Source of the DNA: Alphaproteobacteria bacterium
GTDB taxonomy: Bacteria > Pseudomonadota > Alphaproteobacteria > Reyranellales > Reyranellaceae
Reading direction: 5' to 3'
Assembly: GCA_017308235.1 (NCBI GenBank)
Contig: JAFKFL010000012.1
Location: 186,001 to 250,000, forward strand
DNA: 64,000 nucleotides
In this document: in pieces, positions 29,037 to 39,269 of the stretch
Layout: each line of letters begins with the position of its first letter
Numbering within the stretch: the first letter of the stretch is position 1
Position numbers and translations under genes: made by a program
The notes under the pieces: generated by a model
Told to the model about the DNA's origin: nothing
Databases searched by the model: none
The model's input: only the letters and a program-made list of their open reading frames with translations

Positions 29037-30368
29037 ATGAGCACGGGAAAGAACATCTTCCACCCCGACTTCAAGGCGCGGCCGTGGTGGTGGGAGGCGT
29101 GGACGCCAAACAACGCGCTGAGCCAGGATCCGCCGGCCAAGACCGACGTCGTCATCGTGGGCGCGGGCTACGGCGGGTTGTCGACGGCGCTCGAGTTGCG
29201 GCGCAATGGGATCGACGCCGTGGTGCTGGAGCGTGGCGACTTTGGCGTCGGCGCCTCGACGCGCAACGGCGGCATGATTTCGGGCGGCGTCAACATGGGC
29301 AAAGGTCTGGGCGGAAAGAGCCAGGCGGCCGAGGAGTTCGCGCGCCGCAAGGGCGAGTTCCTGGCGGCCGGCGCCGACTCGCTCACCGTGCTCGAGGACA
29401 TCCTTGCCCGCGAGAAGATCGACTGCGGCGTGATCAAGAAGGGCCGCTTCGTCGGCGCCTGGACACCACGTCACTACGACGAGCAGGCTGCCAAGATCGA
29501 GATGTTCAACAAGTACGCCGACACGGGCGCCGAGATGATCCCGCGCGAGCGCCAGCGCGAGATGATTGCCTCGGACTACTACTTCGGCGGCATGTATGCG
29601 CGTCGCTCGGGCCATCTCCATCCGGCGCTCTACTACAAGGGCCTACTGGAAGCGGCCCATCGTGCGGGCGCCGTGCTTTGCGCCAACCTCGAGGCCGAGC
29701 GCACCGAGAAGCTCGCCAACGGCTGGCGGGTGCTGACGGCCAAGGGGCCGATCCAGTGCCGCGAGGTGGTGATCGCGACCAACGGCTATACTGGCGACCT
29801 GACGCCCCGGCTGAAGCGCCGCGTCGTGCCCGTCGCGAGCCACATCATCGCGACCGAGCCCTTGCCGATGCCCGCGACCGAGCTGATCCCGGAGCTGCGG
29901 TCGGTCGCCGACACCAAGCGGGTGCTCACCTATTACCGGCCGTCACCCGACGGAAAGCATCTCATCTTCGGTGGGCGCGCCCGCTTCACCGCCGCGCCGC
30001 CGGAAGTCAGCGCGCCGGTGCTCTACCAGTATATGATTGACCGCTTCCCGCAGTTGAAAGGCATCCGCATCACCCATGTCTGGACCGGCAATGTCGCCTT
30101 CGCCCTCGACTACATGCCCCACATGGGCACCGACCAGGGTCTGCATTATCTGCTGGCTTGCAACGGCAACGGGGTGGCGATGATGACCTATCTCGGCACG
30201 CAGACGGCGAAGAAGATCGCCGGCGGCACCAATGCGCCGGTCAATCCACTCGACGGCCGCGACTTCCCGGAAAACCGGTTCTACAACGGCGATCCATCCT
30301 GGATTCTGCCGATGATCGGTGTCTGGTACCGCACACGCGACTGGATCGACCGGAAGCGAGCGGCGTGA
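29037..30368 (+). CDS. FAD-dependent amino acid/amine oxidoreductase (DAO family)
   Basis: A 443-residue flavoprotein. The dinucleotide-binding motif [17 protein letters not shown] lies at about 37-53, with [11 protein letters not shown] (about 76-86) as in PuuB/OrdL-type oxidases. The C-terminal TNAPVNP and the sequence around [14 protein letters not shown] also fit. Members oxidise secondary amines such as gamma-glutamylputrescine or N-methyl amino acids. The substrate is not evident. The stop overlaps the threonine dehydratase start by one base (TGATG). Confidence 0.85.
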   Translation: MSTGKNIFHPDFKARPWWWEAWTPNNALSQDPPAKTDVVIVGAGYGGLSTALELRRNGIDAVVLERGDFGVGASTRNGGMISGGVNMGKGLGGKSQAAEEFARRKGEFLAAGADSLTVLEDILAREKIDCGVIKKGRFVGAWTPRHYDEQAAKIEMFNKYADTGAEMIPRERQREMIASDYYFGGMYARRSGHLHPALYYKGLLEAAHRAGAVLCANLEAERTEKLANGWRVLTAKGPIQCREVVIATNGYTGDLTPRLKRRVVPVASHIIATEPLPMPATELIPELRSVADTKRVLTYYRPSPDGKHLIFGGRARFTAAPPEVSAPVLYQYMIDRFPQLKGIRITHVWTGNVAFALDYMPHMGTDQGLHYLLACNGNGVAMMTYLGTQTAKKIAGGTNAPVNPLDGRDFPENRFYNGDPSWILPMIGVWYRTRDWIDRKRAA

Positions 30369-31594
30369 TGAGTGCTTTTCCAATCACGCTCGCGGACGTG
30401 CAGTCGGCCGCGGCGCGGATCAAGGGCGCCGTCGTGCGCACGCCTTGCCTGCGCAGCGAGACCCTGTCGCGTATCGCCCAGGCCGATGTCTGGATCAAGT
30501 TCGAGAACCTGCAGTTCACGGCCTCGTTCAAGGATCGTGGCGCACTGAACACGCTCCTGCAGTTGAACGACGCCGAGCGCAAGCGCGGCGTCATCGCCAT
30601 GTCGGCCGGCAACCATGCGCAGGGTGTCGCCTATCACGCCGGACGGCTCGGCATTCCCGCCACCATCGTGATGCCGTCGTTCACGCCCAACACCAAGGTG
30701 ACCCATACGCGCGGCCATGGCGCACGTGTGGTCCTGCACGGCGACACGCTGGCCGAGGCCGGCGCCGAAGCCCATCGCCTGGCGGCGGCTGAGCAGCTCA
30801 CCTTCGTGCATCCCTACGACGATCCGCGCATCATCGCGGGCCAGGGCACGATCGCGCTCGAGATGCTGCAGGATGCGCCCGAGCTCGACACGCTGGTGGC
30901 ACCGGTCGGCGGCGGCGGCATGATCGCCGGCTGCGCGATTGCGGCGCATGGGCTCAAGCCGGATATCAAGGTGGTCGGCGTCGAGACGACGACCTTCTCG
31001 GCGATGCGCCAGCTTCTCGCCCACGAGCCGGTCACGGCCGGCGGTGACACGATCGCCGAAGGCATCGCCGTGCGCGACATCGGCAAGCTGCCGCTCGCGA
31101 TCGCCAAGAGCCTGCTCGACCGCGTGGTCTCGGTCGAGGAGGTGGCGATCGAGCGGGCGATCTCGCTCTTCATCGAGGTCGAGAAGACGGTGGCCGAAGG
31201 CGCGGGCGCCGCTGGTTTGGCCGCGTTGCTCGTCTATCCGGAGATCTTCCAGGGCCGCAAAATCGGTCTGGTGCTGAGCGGCGGCAATATCGACACCCGC
31301 CTCCTGGCCTCGGTGCTGTTGCGCGGGTTGGTCCGCGATGGCCGGATCGTACGGCTGCGCGTCATGATCAACGACCTGCCGGGCCAGCTCTCGCGCGTTT
31401 CCGGCCGGATCGGCGAGGCCGGCGGCAACATCGTCGAAGTGCAGCACCAGCGGCTGTTCGGCGGCGTGGTCGCCAAGCGCGCCGGCCTCGACGTCACGGT
31501 CGAGACCCGCGACCGCGAGCATGTGCGCGAGCTGGTGAAGGCACTGGAAGGCGATGGCTTCGTCGTCCGGGTCCTGGAGGGCGCGGAGGGCTGA
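30368..31594 (+). CDS. Threonine ammonia-lyase with ACT domain
   Basis: A 408-residue PLP enzyme. The PLP Lys is in [10 protein letters not shown] (about 50-59), the substrate loop [13 protein letters not shown] is at about 79-91, and the phosphate-binding Gly run is VGGGGMIAG (about 180-188). The C-terminal part (about 328-405) is a single ACT domain, as in catabolic-type threonine dehydratases of about 400 residues. It turns threonine (and serine) into 2-oxobutyrate (or pyruvate) and ammonia. The ATG overlaps the upstream stop, so it is co-translated with the FAD oxidase. Confidence 0.92.
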   Translation: MSAFPITLADVQSAAARIKGAVVRTPCLRSETLSRIAQADVWIKFENLQFTASFKDRGALNTLLQLNDAERKRGVIAMSAGNHAQGVAYHAGRLGIPATIVMPSFTPNTKVTHTRGHGARVVLHGDTLAEAGAEAHRLAAAEQLTFVHPYDDPRIIAGQGTIALEMLQDAPELDTLVAPVGGGGMIAGCAIAAHGLKPDIKVVGVETTTFSAMRQLLAHEPVTAGGDTIAEGIAVRDIGKLPLAIAKSLLDRVVSVEEVAIERAISLFIEVEKTVAEGAGAAGLAALLVYPEIFQGRKIGLVLSGGNIDTRLLASVLLRGLVRDGRIVRLRVMINDLPGQLSRVSGRIGEAGGNIVEVQHQRLFGGVVAKRAGLDVTVETRDREHVRELVKALEGDGFVVRVLEGAEG

Positions 31595-31667
31595 CGCTTC
31601 GGCAAAGCCCGAAACATGGGTTCGGCCCCAGGGTCGAATATGCCGGTGTCCTGTCCAGGAGGCCGCC

Positions 31668-31973
31668 ATGGCGATCACCGTCTTCATCCGCTACCAGCTC
31701 GACCCCTTCAAGCGTGAGGCGTTCGAGGCCTATGCCAAGCGCTGGAGCACGATCATCCCGCGCTGCGGCGGCGATCTGGTGGGCTATTGGATGCCGCATG
31801 AGGGCACCAACAACATCGCCCAGGCGCTGATCACGTTCGAAAACCTCGCGGCCTATGAGGCCTACCGCGCCCGCCTGCGCGAGGACGCCGAGGGCATGGC
31901 CAACTTCCGCTCGGCCGAGGAGGGACGCTTCATCTTGGCCGAGGAACGGACCTTCCTGCGCCCGGTCGTGTAG
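31668..31973 (+). CDS. NIPSNAP family protein
   Basis: A 101-residue ferredoxin-like-fold protein of the NIPSNAP/dimeric alpha-beta barrel type: [20 protein letters not shown] (about 5-24), GYWMPHEG (about 39-46), and [16 protein letters not shown]. The function is unknown in bacteria. The ATG at 31668 has an excellent AGGAGG eight bases upstream, much better than the longer open frame that begins inside the upstream gene. It stands between threonine dehydratase and purH. Confidence 0.82.
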   Translation: MAITVFIRYQLDPFKREAFEAYAKRWSTIIPRCGGDLVGYWMPHEGTNNIAQALITFENLAAYEAYRARLREDAEGMANFRSAEEGRFILAEERTFLRPVV

Positions 31974-32023
31974 CGCCAAACCGCCGCTTACTTCCCACGG
32001 GGGTGCGGGCTAAAAGACCCGCC

Positions 32024-33637
32024 ATGTCTGCTCCCCCGACCTACACCCCGTCACCCACGCCCGACCTCGCCCGCATCGAACGGGCCCTGATTTCGGTGTC
32101 CGACAAGGCAGGCCTTGCCGAGCTCGGCAGGGCGCTGGCCAGCCAGGGCGTCGAGATCCTGTCCACCGGCGGCTCGGCCAAGACGTTGCGGGAAGCCGGG
32201 ATCAAGGTGACCGAAGTGAGCGACCATACCGGCTTCCCCGAGATCATGGACGGCCGGGTGAAGACCCTGCAGCCCTCGATCCACGGCGGCATCCTGGCGC
32301 GCCGTACTGATGCCGGCCACGCCAAGGCGATGGCGGATCACAAGATCGCCGGCATCGATCTCGTCGTCGTGAATCTCTATCCGTTCGAGGCGACGGTCGC
32401 GCGCGGCGCCGATTTCCCGACCTGCGTGGAGAACATCGACATCGGCGGTCCGGCGCTGATCCGCGCCTCGGCCAAGAACCATGATTTCGTGACCGTGCTG
32501 GTCGATCCCGCCGACTATTCGTCGGTCCTGACGGAGCTCGCCGCCAACAAGGGCGCCACCACCCTGGCGCTGAGGCGCGCGCTTGCGGCCAAAGCCTATG
32601 CCCGCACCGCGGCCTACGATTCGGCCATCGCCAACTGGTTCGCCAAGCAGCAGGGCGACGCCTTTCCCGAGCAATTGACCCTCGCCGCCAAGCGCGTGCA
32701 GGTCTTGCGCTATGGCGAGAACCCGCATCAACAGGCAGCGTTTTACGCCGACGGCAGCAACCGGCCGGGTGTCGCGACGGCCCGCATGGTCCAGGGCAAG
32801 GAGCTTTCCTACAACAACATCGGCGATACCGAGGCGGCCTACGAATGCGTCGCCGAGTTCGCCGAGCCCGCGGTCGTCGTCGTGAAGCATGCCAATCCCT
32901 GCGGCGTGGCGATCGGTCCGGACCAGCACAGCGCCTATCTCAAGGCCTATGCCTGCGATCCGGTGTCGATCTATGGCGGCATCGTCGCCGTGAACCGCAC
33001 CCTGGAGGCGGTGACGGCCACCGATCTCGGCAAACGTTTCCTGGAAGTCGTTATCGCGCCCGATGCCACGCCCGAGGCGCTCGAGATCCTGGCGCGGCGC
33101 AAAGACGTGCGCGTGCTGCTCGCAGGCACGCTCCCCGATCCGGCGAGCGCGGGCATGACCCTGAAGAGCGTGGCGGGCGGCTATCTCCTGCAGAGCCGCG
33201 ACAACGGGCGACTGGCAAAGACCGATCTCAAGGTCGTGACCAGGCGCGTGCCCACGGACCGCGAGATCGAGGACCTTTTGTTCGCCTTCACGGTATGCAA
33301 GCACGTGAAGTCGAATGCGATCGTCTATGCCAAGGACGGAGCGACGGTCGGCGTCGGCGCGGGACAGATGAATCGTCGCGACAGCTCGCGCATTGCGGCC
33401 ATTCGCGCTGCCGAATCGGGCGAGATCGCCAAGCTGCCGCAAAGCCCCGCCATCGGCAGCGTCGTGGCGTCAGACGCTTTTTTCCCCTTCCCCGACGGCT
33501 TGCTGGCAGCGGCCGAAGCCGGTGCAACGGCCGTCATCCAGCCTGGTGGCTCAATTCGCGATCAGGCCGTGATCGACGCGGCCAATGATGCGGGGCTGGC
33601 CATGCTCTTCACGGGCATGCGCCACTTCCGTCACTGA
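32024..33637 (+). CDS. purH: Bifunctional AICAR transformylase / IMP cyclohydrolase
   Basis: A 537-residue PurH catalysing the last two steps of IMP synthesis. The N-terminal cyclohydrolase (about 1-205) shows [21 protein letters not shown] and [16 protein letters not shown]. The transformylase part shows [24 protein letters not shown] and [17 protein letters not shown]. Length and domain order are normal. The ATG at 32024 follows a plausible spacer but only a weak ribosome site. purT, another formyl-transfer enzyme of the pathway, lies 0.7 kb away on the other strand. Confidence 0.97.
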   Translation: MSAPPTYTPSPTPDLARIERALISVSDKAGLAELGRALASQGVEILSTGGSAKTLREAGIKVTEVSDHTGFPEIMDGRVKTLQPSIHGGILARRTDAGHAKAMADHKIAGIDLVVVNLYPFEATVARGADFPTCVENIDIGGPALIRASAKNHDFVTVLVDPADYSSVLTELAANKGATTLALRRALAAKAYARTAAYDSAIANWFAKQQGDAFPEQLTLAAKRVQVLRYGENPHQQAAFYADGSNRPGVATARMVQGKELSYNNIGDTEAAYECVAEFAEPAVVVVKHANPCGVAIGPDQHSAYLKAYACDPVSIYGGIVAVNRTLEAVTATDLGKRFLEVVIAPDATPEALEILARRKDVRVLLAGTLPDPASAGMTLKSVAGGYLLQSRDNGRLAKTDLKVVTRRVPTDREIEDLLFAFTVCKHVKSNAIVYAKDGATVGVGAGQMNRRDSSRIAAIRAAESGEIAKLPQSPAIGSVVASDAFFPFPDGLLAAAEAGATAVIQPGGSIRDQAVIDAANDAGLAMLFTGMRHFRH

Positions 33638-33657
33638 AGAAACAGCGCACTGCCCCC

Positions 33658-33682
33658 GCCGCCCAGGAGAGCCCAGGGCGGC
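33658..33682 (+). terminator. Putative terminator after purH
   Basis: GCCGCCC (33658-33664) and GGGCGGC (33676-33682) form a perfect 7-bp stem with an 11-base loop, 21 bases after the purH stop and before a convergent gene. No T-run follows, so it is only a candidate. Confidence 0.35.
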
Positions 33683-33744
33683 ACCTTGACGGCGCTTCAG
33701 TCTCAACGGACCTTGGCGCGAACTTCCTTACTGCGAGAACGCAG

Positions 33745-34128
33745 CTACGCGTACTCCGGCGTCTTGGCGGCGATCCCGGAGATGTCGATCGGCTCTTCGT
33801 CGGAGCCCACGAACACCGCCGTCAAACCGCGATCGAGCCTTTGCAACGACACTTCGGTTCCATTGGAAAACCGAACGGCGTCCTTGTGTGGGCCGGTTTC
33901 GAGGCGGGTCATGACGACCTCCTCGATCGGTCCTACGCCGTAAGCCTTCTGGACAGTCTCGCCGATGCCTTCGAGGCGCAGCTGGCTGTCCGCTGCAACG
34001 CAAACCGCCAAGTCACAGGCCGGCCCTGAGGTAAATCCCATTGAGCCACTTGGAAAGCGCTCAAGGGTGAGTTTCTCACCGATTGCGGCAGGTCGTGACT
34101 GATACGCTTCGAGTGAATAATCACACAT
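33745..34128 (-). CDS. Conserved hypothetical protein, MCDYSL-type
   Basis: A 127-residue protein beginning MCDYSLEAYQSRPA, a start I recognise from unnamed small proteins of rhizobia and relatives; the function is unknown. It has Cys residues at position 2 and in the CDLAVCVA segment (about 40-47), and a C-terminal half that may form a beta-rich domain (NGTEVSLQRLDRGLTAVFVG). No signal peptide or membrane helix is seen. The ATG at 34128 is supported by a very strong AAGGAGGTCGAT directly upstream. It is convergent with purH. Confidence 0.7.
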   Translation of the reverse strand: MCDYSLEAYQSRPAAIGEKLTLERFPSGSMGFTSGPACDLAVCVAADSQLRLEGIGETVQKAYGVGPIEEVVMTRLETGPHKDAVRFSNGTEVSLQRLDRGLTAVFVGSDEEPIDISGIAAKTPEYA

Positions 34129-34345
34129 ATCGACCTCCTTGCTAGTAAGACTCAATTCTCAAGTGGTGCGTGCAACACCTTGGTCAAGGTGCAATACGAC
34201 CATTTAGGGACACGCAAGATCCGCACCATGTTGCTTCACGTGCGTGTGTCCGCCAGCAAGTAACGGCGGGAGGAAGGGAGAGGCTGCTAGGTTTCTTGCG
34301 CGCGCCACCGTTGTCGCAGCAGTCAGGTGGCTGGCAAAAGAAAGT
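34129..34345. promoter_or_regulatory. Gap with a perfect dyad upstream of the MCDYSL-type gene
   Basis: The 217-base gap between the purT stop and the small gene's start has no other gene. It contains CACCTTG-GT-CAAGGTG (34176-34191), a 7+7 perfect dyad about 48 bases upstream of the minus-strand start, in the position of an operator. No clear promoter hexamers were recognised. Confidence 0.35.
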
Positions 34346-35530
34346 CTACCACACCTTGATCTTCTTCGCCGCTGTTAGCGCTTTCCGCCGGGCATCTTTT
34401 ACGGTTCGGCCCGTCGCCAGAGCGACCGCCATGCGCCGATGCCCCCTGACTTCGGGTTTGCCAAAGAGGCGCACCGAGGTGCCCGCCTGTGCGAGCGCCT
34501 TGTCGACACCGGTATAGGTCGGATCGCCGATCTCGCCCTCCGCGAGAACAGGCACCGAGGCGCCAGGCCGGCAGACGATCTCGGGGATCGGCAGGGCGAG
34601 GATGGCGCGCACATGGAGTTCCATCTCGCTCATGTTTTGCGAGACCATGGTGACCATGCCGGTGTCATGGGGCCGGGGCGACAGCTCGGAGAACCAGACC
34701 CGGCTGCCCTTCACGAACAGTTCGACACCGAAGATGCCGCGGCCCTTGGCGCCGCAGAGATCACCCACGACCTTGCGCGCGATCGCCTGCGCCTTCTTGA
34801 CCGCGCCGGCAGACATGGCATGCGGCTGCCAGCTCTCGCGATAGTCGCCATCGATCTGCACATGCCCGATCGGCGCGCAGAAGCTGAAGCCCTTGTCATG
34901 GCGGACCGTGAGCTGGGTGATTTCGTAGTCAAAATCGATGGCGCCTTCGACAATGACCATTCCCGTATCCGCCCGCGAGCCTTCCACTGCCTGGCGCCAG
35001 CTTCGCGCGAGATCGGTCGGCTTGCGCGCCACGCTCTGCCCGTGGCCGGAGGACGACATGGTGGGCTTGATGAAGCAGGGAAAGCCAACGGCCCGTGCGC
35101 CTTCCTCCAGTTCCGCAAGGCTCGAGGCAAAGCGATAGGGAGACGTCGGAAGGCGAAGCTTCTCCGCCGCCAGTTGACGGATGCCGCGGCGATCCATCGT
35201 GAGGCGCGTGGCACGCGCCGTTGGGATCACCGTCCAACCCTCCTCCTCGAGCTCGACCAGCGTGTCCGTCGCGATGGCCTCGATCTCGGGCACGATGAAG
35301 TGCGGACGCTCGCGTTCAACGATCCGCCGCAGCGCGGCGCCGTCACGCATATTGAACGTATGCGCCCGGTTGGCGATCAGCATGGCCGGCGCATTGTCGT
35401 ATCGGTCGCAAGCGATCACCTCGACACCGAGTCGCATCGCCTCAATGGCGACTTCCTTGCCGAGCTCGCCCGAGCCCAACAACATGATCTTGATGGCCGA
35501 CGGTTTGAGAGGAGTTCCGAACTTCTTCAT
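34346..35530 (-). CDS. purT: Formate-dependent phosphoribosylglycinamide formyltransferase
   Basis: A 394-residue ATP-grasp enzyme that uses formate and ATP to formylate GAR, a folate-free alternative to PurN. The N-terminus [20 protein letters not shown] is diagnostic, followed by [13 protein letters not shown]. The ATP-grasp region [17 protein letters not shown] and the metal-binding segment [11 protein letters not shown] are intact. The ATG at 35530 is chosen since AGGA sits eight bases upstream; an ATG nine bases earlier is possible. The diacylglycerol-kinase-like gene lies 20 bases upstream on the same strand, so they may share a transcript. Confidence 0.95.
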   Translation of the reverse strand: MKKFGTPLKPSAIKIMLLGSGELGKEVAIEAMRLGVEVIACDRYDNAPAMLIANRAHTFNMRDGAALRRIVERERPHFIVPEIEAIATDTLVELEEEGWTVIPTARATRLTMDRRGIRQLAAEKLRLPTSPYRFASSLAELEEGARAVGFPCFIKPTMSSSGHGQSVARKPTDLARSWRQAVEGSRADTGMVIVEGAIDFDYEITQLTVRHDKGFSFCAPIGHVQIDGDYRESWQPHAMSAGAVKKAQAIARKVVGDLCGAKGRGIFGVELFVKGSRVWFSELSPRPHDTGMVTMVSQNMSEMELHVRAILALPIPEIVCRPGASVPVLAEGEIGDPTYTGVDKALAQAGTSVRLFGKPEVRGHRRMAVALATGRTVKDARRKALTAAKKIKVW

Positions 35531-35550
35531 GTCGTTCATCCTAGCATCGC

Positions 35551-36495
35551 CTATTCGGCCACGCCGACATTGAGGGCTTGAGGCAGAAGCGACACCTCGA
35601 GCGGCAGGTGGCCGACGGTCTCACCATCAACATCGACCAATGTGTCGACTGCTGATTTGAAGTGGAACGATCGGCCACGACTCATGTGCACCTTCGGATG
35701 ATGGACATGCGCGCCGCTATAGACTTTGGGCAGGACGGCCGTGAGCATGCCAAGTCGTGAGACATCGCCCATTTCGACGAGGTCGAGTTGGCCGTCGTCG
35801 AACAACGCGCCCGGCGCAAGCTTCATGCCGCCGCCACCGTTCTCGGTGTTGGCGACCATCGCCGTGAAGATCGGCCGTGTCGCCGGCGCAGCGCCGTCGA
35901 TGGTGATGGTCACGGGACGATGCCGGTATCCCAGAGTTACGACCGGTGTCATCAGGAGATAGGCGATGCCGCCCAGCTTCTTCACCCAGCGCGAGCGCGA
36001 GGTGCGGTGACTGATGGCGGCGGCGGCGCCCAGCGACACGATCAGATAACCGAAGCGCTCGACCGGCCGACCGTCAAAGCCGGCACAGCGAATGCGCATG
36101 AGATCGATCGACCGCGACGCAAGACCGGCCGTCGCGTCGTAGGCGCGCACAGGAGGATCGAGAATGCCCAAGGCGCGACAGAGCTCGTTGGCGGTGCCGG
36201 CCGGTATCGGACAAAGGACGATGTCGGGCTCGGCCAGGCGGCCCGACGGTTCGATGAGGCCGTTCAGGACCTCGTTCACAGTGCCGTCGCCGCCCACCGC
36301 CACAAAGCGGCGGGCGCCCTCGCGCAGCGCAGCACGGGCCACCTCGGTCGCCTGCCCGGGCGCGGCAGTGAACCGGGGCTCGACCGGCCCCAGCCGCGCG
36401 GTCAGCTCGGCCTCGATGGCCGGCCAACGCTTCGCCGCACCACCCTTGTTGGCCGCCGGATTGACGATCACGGCGATCTTCGGACGTTCCCCCAT
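35551..36495 (-). CDS. Diacylglycerol kinase / sphingosine kinase-like lipid kinase
   Basis: A 314-residue protein of the YegS/DAGK catalytic family: [18 protein letters not shown] at the N-terminus and the nucleotide-binding [15 protein letters not shown] (about 66-80). The C-terminal beta-sandwich has [18 protein letters not shown]. It probably phosphorylates a lipid such as diacylglycerol. The ATG at 36495 with GACAGGAAA upstream gives the family-typical start; a longer open frame reaches into the promoter of the WYL gene. It is divergent from the WYL regulator across 71 bases. Confidence 0.85.
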   Translation of the reverse strand: MGERPKIAVIVNPAANKGGAAKRWPAIEAELTARLGPVEPRFTAAPGQATEVARAALREGARRFVAVGGDGTVNEVLNGLIEPSGRLAEPDIVLCPIPAGTANELCRALGILDPPVRAYDATAGLASRSIDLMRIRCAGFDGRPVERFGYLIVSLGAAAAISHRTSRSRWVKKLGGIAYLLMTPVVTLGYRHRPVTITIDGAAPATRPIFTAMVANTENGGGGMKLAPGALFDDGQLDLVEMGDVSRLGMLTAVLPKVYSGAHVHHPKVHMSRGRSFHFKSAVDTLVDVDGETVGHLPLEVSLLPQALNVGVAE

Positions 36496-36566
36496 TTTCC
36501 TGTCCAATACTGTCAATTCTTGGCAGCAATAGATGCTACAATCTCTTCCACTATAGAGGAGCGGAC
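36496..36566. promoter_or_regulatory. Divergent promoter region with a candidate WYL-regulator motif
   Basis: This AT-richer 71-base gap separates the lipid-kinase-like gene and the WYL regulator. It contains CTGTCA-ATTCT-TGGCAG (36510-36526), an imperfect inverted repeat. The 8-mer TACTGTCA (36508-36515) recurs, inverted, at 37278-37285 upstream of the EVE gene. These could be binding sites for the WYL protein. Confidence 0.35.
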
Positions 36567-37256
36567 GTGTCGCGCGCACAACGTCTATTGGACCTGATCC
36601 AGGTCTTGCGTCGGCACCGGCATCCGGTGAGCGGCGCTCGGCTCGCCGAAGCGACCGGCGTGTCGCTGCGCACCCTCTATCGCGACATCGAAACCTTGAA
36701 GGCCGAGGGCGCCCACATCGATGGCGAAGCGGGCGTCGGTTATGTGCTGCGACCTGGCTTCATGCTGCCGCCTCTCATGTTCAGCGAGGAAGAGATCGAG
36801 GCGATCGTGCTGGGCTCGCGCTGGGTCCATCAGCGCGCCGACCGCGAACTGGCCGAGGCAGCCGCCAACGTGATGGCGAAGATCGGGGCGGTACTGCCCA
36901 AGGATTTGCGCGATGCGCTGGACGATTCAGGCCTGCTGGTCGCGCCGGGCGAACCGCCCGCGGCCGGCGATTCGCAACTGCCGAAGATCCGGGAGGCGAT
37001 CCGCAGCGAACGCAAGCTCGGCATCTCCTATCGCGACAAGGACGGCGTCGCCAGCCGGCGCACGGTGTGGCCCTTCGCGCTCGGCTTCTACGAGAAGGTG
37101 CGCGTGGTCGCCGCCTGGTGCGAGCTTCGTCAGGACTATCGCCACTTCCGCACCGACCGCATCGTCACCCTCGCCGTGACCGACAAGCGCTATCCACGCC
37201 GGCGGCAGGTGATGTTGAAGGAATGGCGCGAACGCGAGGGCATGGCCGAGGCCTGA
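36567..37256 (+). CDS. YafY-like transcriptional regulator (HTH-11 + WYL domain)
   Basis: A 229-residue regulator. The N-terminal winged helix-turn-helix is RAQRLLDLIQVLRRH ... ATGVSLRTLYRDIETLK (about 3-46), and a WYL ligand-sensing domain follows (about 135-215; ISYRDKDG, PFALGFYEKVRVVAAW). WYL proteins sense nucleic-acid fragments or other ligands and control stress, DNA-damage or defence genes. The GTG at 36567 has GAGGAG seven bases upstream. The EVE-domain gene follows after 69 bases on the same strand and is the most likely target together with the regulator itself. Confidence 0.88.
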   Translation: MSRAQRLLDLIQVLRRHRHPVSGARLAEATGVSLRTLYRDIETLKAEGAHIDGEAGVGYVLRPGFMLPPLMFSEEEIEAIVLGSRWVHQRADRELAEAAANVMAKIGAVLPKDLRDALDDSGLLVAPGEPPAAGDSQLPKIREAIRSERKLGISYRDKDGVASRRTVWPFALGFYEKVRVVAAWCELRQDYRHFRTDRIVTLAVTDKRYPRRRQVMLKEWREREGMAEA

Positions 37257-37325
37257 GCTTTCGTTGCTGCCATAATCTGACAGTAGACAGCAGTATAGTG
37301 GGATCCATCAAACGAGGAGAATCCC

Positions 37326-37766
37326 ATGCGCAACTGGTTGGCCGTCGCCTCCGCCGATCATGTCCGTGTCGGCCGCAAGCTCGGTTTCATGCAGGTCAGC
37401 CATGGCCGTGCCGCGCCATTGAAGCGCGTGCAGCCGGGCGACCGCGTCGTCTGCTATTCGCCGACCGATTCCTTCCGCGGCAGCGACCGGCTGCAGGCCT
37501 TCACCGCGATCGGCACCGTCCGCACCGGCGCGATCTATCAGGCTGAGATCGCGGGCGGCTTTCGGCCCCACCGCCGCGCCGTCGAATGGCATGACGCAGC
37601 CGAGATCCCGATCGCCTTCGTCCAGGCTGGGCTCGAGTTCCGCCGCATCAAGAACTGGGGGTATCGGCTCCGCAGCGGTATGGTCGAGATCAGCGACCAG
37701 GATATGGCGACCATCGCCGAGGCGATGTTCACAGCCGGGGCGCAACCTGTTCGGCAAGCAGCCTGA
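37326..37766 (+). CDS. EVE domain (PUA-like) protein
   Basis: A 146-residue single-domain protein starting [20 protein letters not shown], with [10 protein letters not shown] (about 39-48), [12 protein letters not shown] (about 55-66) and a C-terminal [20 protein letters not shown] domains are related to YTH and PUA folds and bind modified bases in DNA or RNA; some are fused to restriction or defence proteins. A Shine-Dalgarno GAGGAG lies eight bases upstream. The last 38 bases overlap the end of the convergent LLM oxidoreductase gene. The ligand is unknown. Confidence 0.85.
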   Translation: MRNWLAVASADHVRVGRKLGFMQVSHGRAAPLKRVQPGDRVVCYSPTDSFRGSDRLQAFTAIGTVRTGAIYQAEIAGGFRPHRRAVEWHDAAEIPIAFVQAGLEFRRIKNWGYRLRSGMVEISDQDMATIAEAMFTAGAQPVRQAA

Positions 37767-38724
37767 AGGTCTCTCGGCTGAGGGGCGCACACATCAGGTA
37801 GTTGAGGCCGATCTCGTCCTTGAGCGCCGCGATCTGGTCGACCACGGCGCCGGGCGTGCCATGCAAGATAACGCTGTCGACATAGTGCTGAGCCGGATCC
37901 TTGCCGTCGTAGGTCCGGGCCATCTGCATCGATTTGCGATGCGCATGCTGCGGCCCGGCATAGGCATCGACCAGCCATTGCGCGCCGCGATGGGCAATCT
38001 CGGCGGCCTCGGTCTTGGTCGCGGCCAACGCAAGCAGCCGCGCCATCGGAATGTCACGCCCCTGCTCGGAGAAGCCCGCCTCGGCCAGCTTCTGCGCGTA
38101 GCGCCGCCGCTTGACCCCGAGGTCACGCAGGGAGGCATGCGGATCCATCAAGATCGAAAAGCCGCGGCTGGCCGCCCAGTCAATGGCGCCCTCCGACGTC
38201 GCCGCCATCCACACCGGCGGATGCGGTTGCTGCAGAGGTTTTGGCAGCACTTCCACGTTGTCGAAGCTGAAATGTTGGCCCAGGAAATTCAGCCGTTCGT
38301 CGGTCCAGGCCTTGAGCACGATCTCGACGGCCTCGCGGAACCGGTCGGCGCTTTCCTCGGGCGGCACACCGAAAGCCTTGAACTCGGAATGGGCGAAGCC
38401 GCGGCCGGCGCCCCAATTCACGCGTCCGCCGGATAGCATGTCGAGCAACGCCACCTCTTCGGCGAGCCGCAGCGGTTGATAGAGCGCAGCCAGGGAGACG
38501 GCCGTACCAATCCGTAGTCGCTTGGTGCGCGCCGCGGCGAGCACGCCCAGCATATGGACCGACGGGCAAACGCTGAAGGTTGTGAAGTGGTGTTCGGCCA
38601 GCCACACCGCGTCGAAGCCAACGCGATCCATGATCTCGATGCGCTCGAGTGCCCGGGCATAGACCTGATCGAGCGGGCCATGGCGCCCCGGCCAACTGAA
38701 GAATTGAAGGACGCCCAGCTTCAT
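37729..38724 (-). CDS. LLM class flavin-dependent oxidoreductase
   Basis: A 331-residue luciferase-like monooxygenase. Visible family features are [14 protein letters not shown] (about 41-54), [23 protein letters not shown] (the latter part about 83-95), and [11 protein letters not shown] (about 105-115). It should use reduced FMN or F420 to oxidise an unknown small molecule. The ATG at 38724 is preferred, with GGAG eight bases upstream; longer starts add up to 38 unlikely residues. The stop lies inside the end of the EVE gene on the other strand. Confidence 0.85.
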   Translation of the reverse strand: MKLGVLQFFSWPGRHGPLDQVYARALERIEIMDRVGFDAVWLAEHHFTTFSVCPSVHMLGVLAAARTKRLRIGTAVSLAALYQPLRLAEEVALLDMLSGGRVNWGAGRGFAHSEFKAFGVPPEESADRFREAVEIVLKAWTDERLNFLGQHFSFDNVEVLPKPLQQPHPPVWMAATSEGAIDWAASRGFSILMDPHASLRDLGVKRRRYAQKLAEAGFSEQGRDIPMARLLALAATKTEAAEIAHRGAQWLVDAYAGPQHAHRKSMQMARTYDGKDPAQHYVDSVILHGTPGAVVDQIAALKDEIGLNYLMCAPLSRETFRLLAEQVAPRL

Positions 38725-38898
38725 CGCCGACTCCGTCTCGGGTGTTCGAGCCTTGCTCATCAGGCGGATCAGGTTGGACAAAGTCAAATGTCCCGGCCTG
38801 TGTGGAGCGCGGCGACGCGCCGTTGCGAAACGGCCCATGATCCCTCGGATGACAGTGCTGGTGAATCGCCCCTATCCTTGAAGTGACAAGGAGGGACC

Positions 38899-39267
38899 AT
38901 GCCCGACGCCATCGACGACCTGTTCCGCCGCTTCGGCAAGGCCTTCAACAAGGCCGATGTCGAGGAGATCGCCGCCTGCGTGACCGACGATTTCGAATGG
39001 CGTCTCGCGGCGGGCGCACGGCCCTCCGGCACGGTGCTGAAAGGCAAGGACGATCTGCGGCGCTATTTCGGCGACAAGAGCCAGGCCCATCGCGAGGCGC
39101 GCTATTCGGACGCGCGCATCCATCGCGCCGGCGACAAGTTGTTCGGCACTTTCCGCGTCACCGGCATCGATGCCAAGGGCCAGCCCTTCGACCGTTACGG
39201 CATCGATCTCTACGAATTGCGCGACGGCAAGATCGCGCTCAAGGACAGCTACCTCAAGGTCGATTGA
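38899..39267 (+). CDS. NTF2-like / SnoaL-like protein
   Basis: A 122-residue cone-shaped-fold protein of the nuclear transport factor 2-like superfamily. It has DDLFRRFGKAFNKADVEEI at the start, and VTDDFEWRL, RPSGTVLKGKDDLRRYF and FDRYGIDLYELRDGKI later. Members include ketosteroid isomerases and polyketide cyclases as well as many with no known activity. AAGGAGG lies upstream of the ATG. The enoyl-CoA hydratase gene starts two bases after the stop, so the two are probably coupled. Confidence 0.78.
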   Translation: MPDAIDDLFRRFGKAFNKADVEEIAACVTDDFEWRLAAGARPSGTVLKGKDDLRRYFGDKSQAHREARYSDARIHRAGDKLFGTFRVTGIDAKGQPFDRYGIDLYELRDGKIALKDSYLKVD

Positions 39268-39269
39268 TC

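Noticed and set aside
33686..33943. Plus-strand open frame opposite the MCDYSL-type gene
   Set aside because: It has no ribosome site and is antisense to a gene with a very strong Shine-Dalgarno sequence.
34230..34245. TTCACGTGCG as a third parS site
   Set aside because: Only half of the palindrome matches; ParB sites need both GTTTC and GAAAC arms.
36520..36542. TTGGCA and TACAAT as a sigma-70 promoter for the WYL gene
   Set aside because: The hexamers are only 11 bases apart, too close for a -35/-10 pair.
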